A stretch of DNA of 37,839 nt, from IMG/VR virus record IMGVR_UViG_3300032431_000025, positions 1 to 37,839 of that record. One strand, 5' to 3'. The stretch comes from a virus. The position numbers and the translations under genes were made by a program. Positions 1-6,545 of the stretch are shown here, piece by piece; position 1 is the first letter of the stretch; the number at the start of each line of letters is the position of its first letter. The notes below the pieces were generated by a model that saw only the letters and a list, made by a program, of their open reading frames with translations, was not told the DNA's origin and searched no databases.

Positions 1-315
1 GCGAAAATATTCTTTCATTTCACGCCAAGACTCGAACCCATCGAGCTTGGCAAGGTATTCTAGTGTTAGAGGGTAATCAACGATCGCATCCCTTATTTTT
101 ATTGAGTCTTCATTAATTACGATCGGAATAACCTTGACACAGACCGATTCCCCAATCTTTGTTTTTTCTTTTGGGCTTCTACACTTCCACCAGAGATAAA
201 GATGATCGCCCTCTTTGATGGGATATTTTCTTAGCGATCGAATAGTTTGAGTTTTAGCACCGGACTCAATTTTGTCCTGAAATACTGAGAAGCTGATTAG
301 TGGCATAATTTTCAT
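1..315 (-). CDS. ASCH/PUA-like domain protein, 3' end cut by window
   Basis: The leftward frame opens at ATG 315 (MKIMPLISFSVFQDKIESG) and stays open for 105 codons to the window edge, so the C terminus is missing. The N-terminal pattern, F-x4-KIESGAKTQTIR followed by KEGDHLYLWW and then a strand ending in VCVKVIPI, is the usual ASCH arrangement: a short lead-in strand, the substrate-facing helix, then a strand with the G-D turn. ASCH proteins are PUA-like folds thought to bind RNA or nucleotides; the exact substrate here is unknown. It lies downstream of a 94-aa gene in the same direction, behind a near-copy of that gene's 5' leader, so the two probably form one unit. A second in-frame Met at residue 4 could also be the start. 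Confidence 0.7.
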   Translation of the reverse strand, partial: MKIMPLISFSVFQDKIESGAKTQTIRSLRKYPIKEGDHLYLWWKCRSPKEKTKIGESVCVKVIPIVINEDSIKIRDAIVDYPLTLEYLAKLDGFESWREMKEYFR

Positions 316-348
316 TGTGTTATTTTGATTATTTAGATGGGCGATCGC
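309..348 (-). repeat. 40-bp leader repeat, copy B (before ASCH gene)
   Basis: Forty bases including the HIP1 site GCGATCGC and the tract CTAAATAATCAAAA lie immediately before the ASCH start and match 636..675 before the neighbouring 94-aa gene at all but a few positions. It carries no clear Shine-Dalgarno sequence, so it may be a duplicated untranslated leader. Confidence 0.65.
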
Positions 349-351
349 ACC

Positions 352-636
352 TCAAAGACTTTGGAAAATGATGGAGGTTGCCCATAATGGGTGTTCTTGC
401 TGACCTGTTTTAGGGTTGAAGAAAACAAAGTAAAGGAATTGCCAATCGGTTGCAGTCACATATTTAACTACCTTCCCATCCTCTAGAATGACGATCGCCA
501 AACCCGCCTCCCTGTATGCAAAATGTTCCCGGTGTTCTTGCCTACAATTAGGATGCACGTCTTTGACTTTTTTCAATAGGAGAGCTTCTTTGAATTTCTT
601 TAACAGGTCAGCTTCCTTAACTTTTTTGGTACTCAT
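352..636 (-). CDS. hypothetical 94-aa protein
   Basis: I do not recognise this family. The first 28 residues are very basic and heptad-like (KKVKEADLLKKFKEALLLKKVKD), with an internal duplication of the LLKKxK motif, suggesting an amphipathic helix. The remainder looks like a small beta domain (AGLAIVILEDGKVVKYV, WQFLYFVFF) with the peptide NPKTGQQEH in a turn. No signal peptide or catalytic motif is visible. ATG at 636 follows a 40-bp leader that is repeated before the ASCH gene, and a conserved promoter/operator-like block lies at 690-730. Probably co-transcribed with the ASCH gene. Real coding is supported by codon use like the neighbours and the tidy leader, but not by homology I can name. 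Confidence 0.6.
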   Translation of the reverse strand: MSTKKVKEADLLKKFKEALLLKKVKDVHPNCRQEHREHFAYREAGLAIVILEDGKVVKYVTATDWQFLYFVFFNPKTGQQEHPLWATSIIFQSL

Positions 637-675
637 TTTGATTGTGTTGTTTTGATTATTTAGATGAGCGATCGC
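636..675 (-). repeat. 40-bp leader repeat, copy A (before 94-aa gene)
   Basis: Near-identical partner of 309..348, ending in a HIP1 site that is nested in an imperfect palindrome (GATGAGCGATCGCCCATC). Just upstream, an ATG at about 688 could open a 10-codon leftward leader peptide running through this repeat; its reality is uncertain. Confidence 0.6.
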
Positions 676-709
676 CCATCTCTTTCATGCTTCTACTATA
701 ACACGCCAT

Positions 710-727
710 TGCCAAGTTTACACGGCA
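710..727. promoter_or_regulatory. operator-like site, copy A (TGCC-N10-GGCA)
   Basis: The 18-mer TGCCAAGTTTACACGGCA is an interrupted inverted repeat (TGCC/GGCA) and occurs identically at 13324..13341, with matching flanks (GTATGCCGTG on the minus strand and a TTATA-type box about 10 bp further on). It lies between the leftward 94-aa gene and the rightward terminase gene, so it could control either. The second copy stands directly before the RHH protein gene at 12583..13302, which makes that protein a candidate ligand by inference. Confidence 0.6.
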
Positions 728-753
728 TACAGCCTAATTAAGGAAATATCCCC

Positions 754-2049
754 ATGAGTGCGATCGAACTCTACTCCTACCAGAAAGCATGGATACAAGA
801 CAAGTCAAGATTTAAGATTGGGATGCAAGCCAGACAGACCGGAAAGACTTTTGAGACCACCTTAGAAATTGTGGATAATTGTTTTGAATTTGCAACTCAA
901 GCCCGGAAAACTAAATGGATTATCTTGAGCAAAGGAGAGCGCCAAGCTAAGGAAATCATCAAAGAGGGAATTACCCCCCACGCTCACGCCTTCAATATCG
1001 GAGCCAAAGAAACGTCCTATGAATGGGATTCAGGGCAGGGAGTTTATAACGTGCTAGAGGTTTCACTAGCAGGGGGCAGCCGGATCATTGCCCTGCCTGC
1101 AAACCCAGATACAGCTAGAGGATTTGCTGGTAATGTCTATTTAGATGAGTTTGCTTTGCATCGTGATAGTAGAGAAATCTGGGGCGCACTTTACCCAGTC
1201 ATATCTGCTGGGTACAAGATTAGGATCACCAGCACCCCCAAGGGCAAGAGCAACAAATTCTATGAGATATTTACCAGTGAGGGGGATTTGTGGAGTAAGC
1301 ACCGGACAGATATTTATGAGGCCGTAGCGGCGGGACTCCCTAGAGATGTTGAGGAGCTAAAAGCCGGGCTTAACGATGCGGATCTGTGGAGACAAGAATA
1401 TGAGTTGGAATGGCTAGATGAGGCAGAGGCGTGGCTACCCTATGAATTGATTAATTCAGTTGAGGACGATCGGGCCGGAATCCCCCAGAATTATCAGGGC
1501 GGTAAATGTTTCATCGGCAACGATATCGGGCGCAGGAATGACTTATGGGTTGCTTTCGTATGGGAGGCGATCGGGGACGTTCTCTGGTGTAGAGAAATTA
1601 AGACACTAAAAAGGGCTAGTTTTGCAGATCAAGATAAAGCCCTTGATAGTTTGATGGACAACTACGATGTGGTGCGGATTGCCTTAGACCAGACTGGCAT
1701 GGGTGAGAAACCTGTAGAAGATGCAGAGCGGCGGTATGGTCGGCATAAAGTTGAAGGGGTTCTGCTCACCCTCAACTCCAAGCAACACATGGCCAATTTG
1801 GGTAAGCAATATTTTGAGGAGCGCAAGATTAGGCTACCTCTAGGGGATACCGCCCTGAGAGAAGATTTACACAAGCTCCGCCGGATCATTACCCCGATCG
1901 GGAATATCCGGTTTGATGCCGATCGTGATAGCTCTGGACACGCAGACAGGACATGGGCAGCCTTCTTAGGGATTTATGCAGCCAGTACCACAGAAAGACA
2001 AGTCAAGCGATCGCCTGTTGGCTCCATGAGTAAGCCCAACTACGGGTAA
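754..2049 (+). CDS. terL: phage terminase large subunit
   Basis: ATPase-nuclease motor that packages DNA into the prohead. The N-terminal ATPase has a terminase-type Walker A (QARQTGKT, residues 25-32), Walker B VYLDEF (128-133, with D131/E132) and a coupling motif STPKG after KIRI. The C-terminal RNase H-like nuclease shows its three acidic positions: D257 in IGNDIG, D312 in ALDQTG and D398 in GHADRTWA. At 431 aa it is compact but complete. The start is the ATG at 754, with AAGGA 11 bases upstream. No small terminase is visible beside it. It stands alone between a bidirectional regulatory region and the first 99-bp repeat, away from the portal gene, from which accessory genes separate it by about 4.5 kb. 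Confidence 0.95.
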   Translation: MSAIELYSYQKAWIQDKSRFKIGMQARQTGKTFETTLEIVDNCFEFATQARKTKWIILSKGERQAKEIIKEGITPHAHAFNIGAKETSYEWDSGQGVYNVLEVSLAGGSRIIALPANPDTARGFAGNVYLDEFALHRDSREIWGALYPVISAGYKIRITSTPKGKSNKFYEIFTSEGDLWSKHRTDIYEAVAAGLPRDVEELKAGLNDADLWRQEYELEWLDEAEAWLPYELINSVEDDRAGIPQNYQGGKCFIGNDIGRRNDLWVAFVWEAIGDVLWCREIKTLKRASFADQDKALDSLMDNYDVVRIALDQTGMGEKPVEDAERRYGRHKVEGVLLTLNSKQHMANLGKQYFEERKIRLPLGDTALREDLHKLRRIITPIGNIRFDADRDSSGHADRTWAAFLGIYAASTTERQVKRSPVGSMSKPNYG

Positions 2050-2051
2050 TG

Positions 2052-2150
2052 GCCTCTATACCTTGAGGATGAGGGGGTAAGGTGGTTTTTTGCTGTTTTA
2101 GCTCCCATTTAAGACCCTGTGTTAGTAATGCAGTACTAGTAAGGCAAGCT
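2052..2150 (+). repeat. 99-bp element, copy 1 (hairpin + T-run + 24-bp core)
   Basis: Starts with a hairpin (ACCTT ... AAGGT) followed by a T-rich run, then, exactly 67 bp from the start, a 24-bp core (2119..2142) beginning GTGTTAGTAATGC and containing TAGTA-N6-TACTA. Matches 6097..6195 and 33814..33912 with the same length and spacing. Here it follows the terminase stop and can act as its terminator. Confidence 0.75.
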
Positions 2151-2254
2151 GTAAAGGCTGTAAATGGTTAAATAAAGAGGGTTTTGGATTATCTTAAGAT
2201 ATAGATGATTTACGGGTTGGGTGCGATCGCCCCGCTCTTTTTATGTCTTAAATA

Positions 2255-2353
2255 CTGATAAAATAGAATCACTAGTCCGGCTAAGGATGTTTGACGCACC
2301 CCTGCCGTTTCCAACTAGCAAACAATTTCACCCGAAGAAGGCGGGTTACTATC
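2255..2353 (+). promoter_or_regulatory. promoter plus structured leader, copy 1
   Basis: A -10 box TAAAAT at 2259-2264 is followed by a leader shared with 4087..4185. Conserved pairings include an outer stem CTAGT/ACTAG, an inner stem CGGC/GCCG, and a final hairpin ACCCG-loop-CGGGT whose loop AAGAAGG is the Shine-Dalgarno sequence for the ATG at 2354. Between copies the loops vary while the stems stay intact. No known riboswitch class recognised. Confidence 0.7.
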
Positions 2354-3064
2354 ATGACTACTATAATACGCTTTGATGGTGGCAACTTAAGCGATCGCTA
2401 CTGGACTAAAGAAGAGTCTGAACTTCTGGAATCATTAATTGGAGAGTATCCCATAGAACTCCTGATGGGTAAACTTCAGGAATACTGGCAAAAGAACGGA
2501 ATGAAGTACCGCAGCCGGGGTGCAATCAGAACTAGGATTTACAAAAAGGAAAGGCAAGGCACAAGGAGTGAAGTAGACAACTATTCACAGAGGCAACTAG
2601 GCGCGCTGCTAGGAATAGGACGCAAGCGATTGAATAGGATATTAGCAGAGGTAAAAGGACTGGTTAGGCTCTCTCGCTACTACGCTATCTCTCGGAGGCA
2701 ACTAAAGAATCTAATCATGAAACGTCCTAATTTATTTGCTGGGATAGATGCTGAAGTTCTCTATTTTGCGATCGGGGGGGATGAAGAAAGCCCCGCCTTT
2801 TTTGATTACTGTGAAGACATAGCAGAGCTTGTCTATACATGCCCTAACACCCGAATCCGGGTAAGGCGTGTGGATACGGGGGAGGTATTTGACAGCCTAA
2901 CCTTGGCCGCTGCTGCTGCGTTCTGCTCCAAGGATTCTGTCAGTAGGGTAGTAAAAGGGCAAGCCGAAAGTTCTTGTGGGCTGAGGTGGGAATATGTCGA
3001 TCGCATTCCCAAAACAAACCCGCCAGAAACAGGGGTATCGGCGGGTTTGCTTAAGTCGATTTAA
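2354..3064 (+). CDS. SANT/Myb-like plus NUMOD1-domain DNA-binding protein
   Basis: Likely a sequence-specific DNA-binding regulator. Residues about 15-65 (YWTKEESELLESLIGEYP ... RSRGAIRTRI) read as a SANT/Myb-type helix-turn-helix, followed by a basic linker and a second helical region. Residues about 175-222 (VRRVDTGEVFDSLTLAAAAA, then VSRVVKGQ and GLRWEYV) match NUMOD1, a small DNA-binding module often attached to homing endonucleases. No HNH or GIY-YIG catalytic core is present, so it is probably a binding protein, not a nuclease. I chose ATG 2354 over an upstream TTG (2291) because the upstream stretch is the conserved leader. It shares its first residues (MTxIxRF) and leader with the antirepressor at 4186, as if one start region had been duplicated onto two regulators. 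Confidence 0.75.
   Translation: MTTIIRFDGGNLSDRYWTKEESELLESLIGEYPIELLMGKLQEYWQKNGMKYRSRGAIRTRIYKKERQGTRSEVDNYSQRQLGALLGIGRKRLNRILAEVKGLVRLSRYYAISRRQLKNLIMKRPNLFAGIDAEVLYFAIGGDEESPAFFDYCEDIAELVYTCPNTRIRVRRVDTGEVFDSLTLAAAAAFCSKDSVSRVVKGQAESSCGLRWEYVDRIPKTNPPETGVSAGLLKSI
3015..3049 (-). terminator. terminator for the leftward gene at 3156-3575
   Basis: Perfect 10-bp stem CAAACCCGCC / GGCGGGTTTG with a 15-base loop. On the minus strand it is followed by TTTTGGG. It is embedded in the last codons of the rightward SANT/NUMOD1 gene, so it serves converging transcription. Confidence 0.65.
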
Positions 3065-3155
3065 CGACCTCAACAAAGCAACAATAGCACATGATGCGAT
3101 CGCCCCCATATTTCCAACCATTTTGCTAATGTCAGCAGAATGGTTTTTCTCTTTT

Positions 3156-3575
3156 TTAGTTAGGGTTTGGAGTATTGGAATCTGGAGAAGACTCTTGTAG
3201 AAATGTACTAGTTTCTGGGATACCACACTCTAAGGCAATATCAAAAATCAGCATATCATCTACATCTATCAAGTCTTGGAGTTGTTGACCAAACCACCAG
3301 ATAACATATCTTCGATCGAACTTGATAAGGCATGAATGAGATTGGGGTGTACCGGGTCCCTCCCCTCTGTTTCCGTAGTAGGGAGGATCATCATATACAT
3401 TCAATGTCACGAAACACCCGCCTTCGGTCAGCATCTCCAAGTTAGGTCTGACATGATCCAATGGACTTAAACACCAGTCCTCTTCTGCTGCCTTTTCCCA
3501 ATACATTTCACATATACCGACTGAACTCCATAGAGAAGGATACTCAATCGCAGGATCGGAAATTGCATTATTCAT
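3156..3575 (-). CDS. hypothetical 139-aa acidic protein
   Basis: Unrecognised. From ATG 3575 it begins MNNAISDPAIEYPSLW and is rich in W, D and E, with the Gly/Pro patch DDPPYYGNRGEGPGTPQ and the aromatic run YVIWWFGQQLQDL. No membrane segment or signal peptide. An in-frame TTG at 3626 would add 17 residues, but ATG is preferred. It opposes its neighbours and diverges from the 116-aa gene at 3674, so the 100-bp gap between them must hold two promoters. Its transcript meets a strong inverted repeat at 3015-3049. Confidence 0.6.
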   Translation of the reverse strand: MNNAISDPAIEYPSLWSSVGICEMYWEKAAEEDWCLSPLDHVRPNLEMLTEGGCFVTLNVYDDPPYYGNRGEGPGTPQSHSCLIKFDRRYVIWWFGQQLQDLIDVDDMLIFDIALECGIPETSTFLQESSPDSNTPNPN

Positions 3576-3673
3576 GGTTATGTTGAGGTCTTGGAATCTG
3601 ATAAAATATTGGGGTAGCGATCGCAATCTTTGAACAGTGCGATCGCTTAATCAAATTCTAAAAGAGATAGAAA

Positions 3674-4024
3674 ATGACTAACAATAATTCTACTTCAAAT
3701 CCAGACACTAAAGAAACCCCAGAAGACAGCATAAGCGATTTGCTAGGGCAAGTATTCAGGCGTGCTATCGAACTAACTTACCTGCCTGATTTGATGACTA
3801 CTCGGCGACAACCGACAGGGATGGAGGATGCGTTATGGGATACAGTATGGGCTTACTCAGACGGATTACCCCAACAACGGATAGACCGGATGCTAGGCGG
3901 GAGATGTTCTTTTTCCGCTCTTTTAGCATTTGATTTAGAAGAAGAAGAAAAACAACTTTTAAAAGATTTAGAAGATTTCAAGAAATACGAACCCGGAGCT
4001 ATGAATGTAGCAAGGGTGTACTAG
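3674..4024 (+). CDS. hypothetical 116-aa protein
   Basis: Unrecognised. It has a polar, disordered-looking N terminus (MTNNNSTSNPDTKETPEDS), a helical middle with IDRMLGGRCSFSALLAF, and an acidic helix near the end (DLEEEEKQLLKDLEDFKKYE). Soluble; no enzymatic motif. The ATG at 3674 has AAAGAGAT nearby as a weak ribosome site. It lies alone between a divergent gene and the second structured leader, in the accessory stretch between terminase and portal. Confidence 0.6.
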   Translation: MTNNNSTSNPDTKETPEDSISDLLGQVFRRAIELTYLPDLMTTRRQPTGMEDALWDTVWAYSDGLPQQRIDRMLGGRCSFSALLAFDLEEEEKQLLKDLEDFKKYEPGAMNVARVY

Positions 4025-4086
4025 GGGGTTGGTATCCTCACTGGGCTGCAAGACTCATCCCTTAGTTTTGCCCTGGGGATTAAATT

Positions 4087-4185
4087 CTGGTAAAATAGAA
4101 TCACTAGTCCGGCGCGGGATGTTTCAAGCACCCCTGCCGTTAATCAACTAGCAATATTTTCACCCGAAAAAGGCGGGTTACTCAT
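4087..4185 (+). promoter_or_regulatory. promoter plus structured leader, copy 2
   Basis: Second copy of the element at 2255..2353, the same 99 bp from CTG to the start codon. A fair promoter is visible: TTGCCC, 17 bp, TAAAAT (4091-4096). The CTAGT/ACTAG, CGGC/GCCG and ACCCG/CGGGT stems are kept, and the loop AAAAAGG carries the ribosome site before ATG 4186. Confidence 0.7.
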
Positions 4186-4890
4186 ATGACTAATATAGTA
4201 CGTTTTAATGACCTCTCAGATTCTGGTATCCGATTGACCGATGATGGGCGGTTTTCCGTTCTTGATGTAATTGAATTTTGTGGAAAGAAAAATCCTAGTG
4301 ATGCATGGAAAGCATTATCAGATCAGCATTCTGAGGTTCTCGGAAAAAGCGACAACTTCAAATTCCCCGGCAGAGGGCAAAGATTTACCCCAGTAGCAAA
4401 TAGAGAAAATATTCTCTACATCATTGGCTTGCTACCCGGAGCCATCGGTCGATCGTACCGAGAGGAATCTGCTAAGGTATTCCTGCAATATCTTGATGCA
4501 TCCCCTGAATTAGCTGAGTCGGTTATCGATCGAGCCACGCCCGAAGATTTAAAAAGGATTCAAGCCCGGCTTAAAGGCAAACAAATCAGGACTACTTTTA
4601 CCTCAGTATTGCTAGATCATGGGGTGACTGAGGGCTGGCAGTTTGCAAGATGCACTGATGCAATCTACAAGCCAATCTTGGGAGGCTCCACCCAAGTAGT
4701 TAAATCAGAAAGGGGATTAGCCAAGAAAGCTAACCTGAGAGATGAGATCGATGAGTTTGAACTAACTCAGGTGATGTTTGCAGAATCCTTGGCAGAGCGA
4801 AAGATTAAGAAAGAGCAGTTGAAGGGGTTCGATCAATGCGAATCCGCCGCCGCCGAATCAGCAAGAAAGGTTAAGGAAATCTCTGATTAA
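4186..4890 (+). CDS. Bro-type phage antirepressor
   Basis: Predicted DNA-binding regulator of the phage antirepressor class. The N-terminal part (RFSVLDVIEFCGKKNPSDAW, then YREESAKVFLQYL) fits a Bro-N domain. The C-terminal part (KGKQIRTTFTSVLLDHGV, DAIYKPILGGS, KANLRDEIDEFELTQVMFAE) follows the pattern of the C-terminal domain of Bro/antirepressor proteins of temperate phages, where an R-T-T-x-T stretch precedes YKPLFG and KKxNLRD. At 234 aa it is full length. Such proteins usually counteract a repressor to favour lytic growth. Its structured leader is shared with the 2354 gene, implying co-regulation, perhaps by the same protein or by translational control. Confidence 0.8.
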   Translation: MTNIVRFNDLSDSGIRLTDDGRFSVLDVIEFCGKKNPSDAWKALSDQHSEVLGKSDNFKFPGRGQRFTPVANRENILYIIGLLPGAIGRSYREESAKVFLQYLDASPELAESVIDRATPEDLKRIQARLKGKQIRTTFTSVLLDHGVTEGWQFARCTDAIYKPILGGSTQVVKSERGLAKKANLRDEIDEFELTQVMFAESLAERKIKKEQLKGFDQCESAAAESARKVKEISD

Positions 4891-4946
4891 CCGTCCCCAA
4901 GCAACGTAATCAAAGCAAAGGCTAAGAAAATACAAGGATCAAGATA

Positions 4947-5588
4947 ATGAAAGTAGTAACACATGAAGGCAGTTTTTGGACAGAGACTTGGACAATAGTA
5001 TCAATGAAAGAAGCTGAAGATGTTTTCCGCACTGGCAGAAAGGGTGCGTACAGGGTTAAGTGGACTGAACAATTAGAGCTAGAGAACACTATTCAAATCA
5101 AGCTTCCCGGAATCCCTGAACCCGTCTCTGTGATTTCACCAAAGATGATAAACGATCGATTCTCATCCCAAATCAAAATGCAGTTTCATCCCTCTTGGCA
5201 AAAACTCAGGGATTACCTGTACGATCGAACCAAGACCGATTACACTCACAGAGAACTTTTCCAGATTTCGCAGTACGACGCTCTTATCTGGAGAGCAACC
5301 GGACTCAACCTAGAAATACCTAACGGTGTTGACGACGGGATGTGGGAAGGCGATTTCAACGATCTCAAAGGAGTCTCTAATCATGAGGATTTTTGGAAAG
5401 AGGATGACGAAAGGTACGATGCTTGGGCTAGATGGGGTGAGTCACTGAGAGACGTGATAGCGATCGAACTCAGGGACTTGATCGATGATGCGAAATTTTC
5501 TAGGAGTTACGATGGCACGCCTCCCGACACGGAGACTTCATTGGAAAAGTTAATCGATCGGGTTATGGCTAGACATCCCCAAAAATAA
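4947..5588 (+). CDS. hypothetical 213-aa protein
   Basis: Unrecognised. Soluble and acidic, with many aromatic residues. The first half looks beta-rich (SFWTETWTIVSM, YRVKWTEQLELE, IQIKLPGIPEPVSVI) and the second half helical and charged (WKEDDERYDAWARWGESLRDV). No catalytic signature. ATG 4947 has AAGGATC about 9 bases upstream. It sits in a rightward run after the antirepressor, 56 bp away, and before the 149-aa gene, so these three may be one transcript. CGATCG repeats in the gene are typical of the host. Confidence 0.6.
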   Translation: MKVVTHEGSFWTETWTIVSMKEAEDVFRTGRKGAYRVKWTEQLELENTIQIKLPGIPEPVSVISPKMINDRFSSQIKMQFHPSWQKLRDYLYDRTKTDYTHRELFQISQYDALIWRATGLNLEIPNGVDDGMWEGDFNDLKGVSNHEDFWKEDDERYDAWARWGESLRDVIAIELRDLIDDAKFSRSYDGTPPDTETSLEKLIDRVMARHPQK

Positions 5589-5611
5589 ATTAACCCAAGG
5601 CAGGAAAGGCA

Positions 5612-6061
5612 ATGGATATCAAAGACGGGCTGGACTTCTACTTAAAAATAATCCCGGCTCTTTCTAGCCCCGGCTGGGAGTATACAGGTGATACTTCGCT
5701 TCATGATGTGATTGCGTGGCATAGATTAAAGCTCTCCGATCCAGACATAGAAATCAGGGGGAGAATAGGCATACAGAATACGGGAATCATCCCTCACTAC
5801 TTTGTCCAACTAGAGAGTGGAGAAGGCGACAACCCGGCATTCACGATAACAGCCCCGCTCCAACTAGCACTGTTTGAGTCTTACACTAAACCCATTATCC
5901 AACCTACCTTCGAGGAGCTAGACTGGGAGGCTCTCAAAGTTGCGTATGAACTGATTGGTCAGAATAGGGCGCGCTGGATTGAAAATCGTGAAGAGTACCC
6001 CGGTCAAAAAAGAAGTCCGTACAACCCAAATATCTTGTTTCTCTACACCGACATCGATTAG
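5612..6061 (+). CDS. hypothetical 149-aa protein
   Basis: Unrecognised. The sequence suggests a compact alpha/beta protein (DGLDFYLKIIPALSSPGWEY, then DIEIRGRIGIQNTG and PHYFVQLESGEGD). No membrane segments. ATG 5612 has a strong purine-rich site (GGAAAGG) four bases upstream. It is the last gene before a 99-bp repeat that can terminate the unit. Confidence 0.6.
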   Translation: MDIKDGLDFYLKIIPALSSPGWEYTGDTSLHDVIAWHRLKLSDPDIEIRGRIGIQNTGIIPHYFVQLESGEGDNPAFTITAPLQLALFESYTKPIIQPTFEELDWEALKVAYELIGQNRARWIENREEYPGQKRSPYNPNILFLYTDID

Positions 6062-6096
6062 CCCTGAGGCGGTTAGATAAGGCAAACACCCCAAAA

Positions 6097-6195
6097 GCTT
6101 CTATATCTTAAGAATGAGATAAGGAGCCTCTTTTTTGCCTATTTTACCCCCCTACAAGCTCCCGTGTTAGTAATGCAGTACTAGTAAAGCAAGCT
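6097..6195 (+). repeat. 99-bp element, copy 2
   Basis: Same design as 2052..2150: hairpin TATCT/AGATA followed by TTTTTT, then 67 bp from the start the 24-bp core at 6164..6187. The hairpin bases differ from copy 1 but pairing is kept, which argues for a functional RNA hairpin. Similarity to copy 1 continues weakly about 55 bp downstream (AGATATAGA). The stretch 6062-6339 otherwise holds only this element and a late promoter. Confidence 0.75.
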
Positions 6196-6278
6196 AAAAC
6201 CCACTAAAACAGTTAAAAAACAACACATTCAAAACATCGCAAGATATAGAGAATCTATCACCCCTGCATTTTTCTGAT

Positions 6279-6317
6279 CTTGATCAAGCGGAAACCACCC
6301 GCCCCGATCGATAGCCT
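6279..6317 (+). promoter_or_regulatory. late promoter 1 (before head operon)
   Basis: Palindrome CTTGATCAAG (6279-6288), then CGGAAA, 17 bp, then the -10-like TAGCCT (6312-6317). The palindrome centre would lie near -41, as for a class II activator site. A TTGAGGA ribosome site follows before ATG 6340. Confidence 0.8.
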
Positions 6318-6339
6318 AGAGGTTATTGAGGATTTTATT

Positions 6340-6441
6340 ATGATGATTGCGATCGCCGTCCTAGCTCTATTTCTCGCTCTATTTCTATTTCTGTCATTTT
6401 TAATTATCCGGTTCCTAGACAATCATCAGGGATTCCATTAA
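6340..6441 (+). CDS. 33-aa single-span membrane peptide
   Basis: A very short frame, MMIAIAVLALFLALF continuing hydrophobic to IIRFLD, then a short polar tail. It is essentially one transmembrane helix. It deserves a call because its ATG sits 51 bases after the palindrome of a late promoter with a GAGGA ribosome site 9 bases upstream, the same geometry as the other late-promoter-first genes. Its role is unknown; small phage membrane peptides of this kind may act in lysis or at the membrane during assembly, but nothing in the sequence decides this. Too short for homology to help. Confidence 0.55.
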   Translation: MMIAIAVLALFLALFLFLSFLIIRFLDNHQGFH

Positions 6442-6446
6442 AACCT

Positions 6447-6545
6447 ATGCACCAATTCTTTTTAATCGATCACCTTTGCAGCCTACTAGTTTTTGGCATT
6501 CTTGCCTTTTGCCTTTTTGATTCTGGAGAAACAGATGGTAGATAA
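6447..6545 (+). CDS. 32-aa membrane peptide overlapping portal start
   Basis: Short frame MHQFFLIDHLCSLLVFGILA, then CLFDSGETDGR and stop. It has one hydrophobic span and a polar tail. It begins five bases after the 33-aa gene and overlaps the portal start by 11 bases in another frame, so it could be translationally coupled to the portal. The GGAGA that serves the portal ATG lies inside it. No own strong ribosome site is visible, so it may be fortuitous. Confidence 0.35.
   Translation: MHQFFLIDHLCSLLVFGILAFCLFDSGETDGR

Noticed and set aside
2291-2353. TTG start giving 21 extra residues to the SANT/NUMOD1 protein
   Set aside because: The stretch is the duplicated structured leader; the copy before 4186 is not in an open reading frame with its gene, and both copies place an ATG directly after the hairpin.
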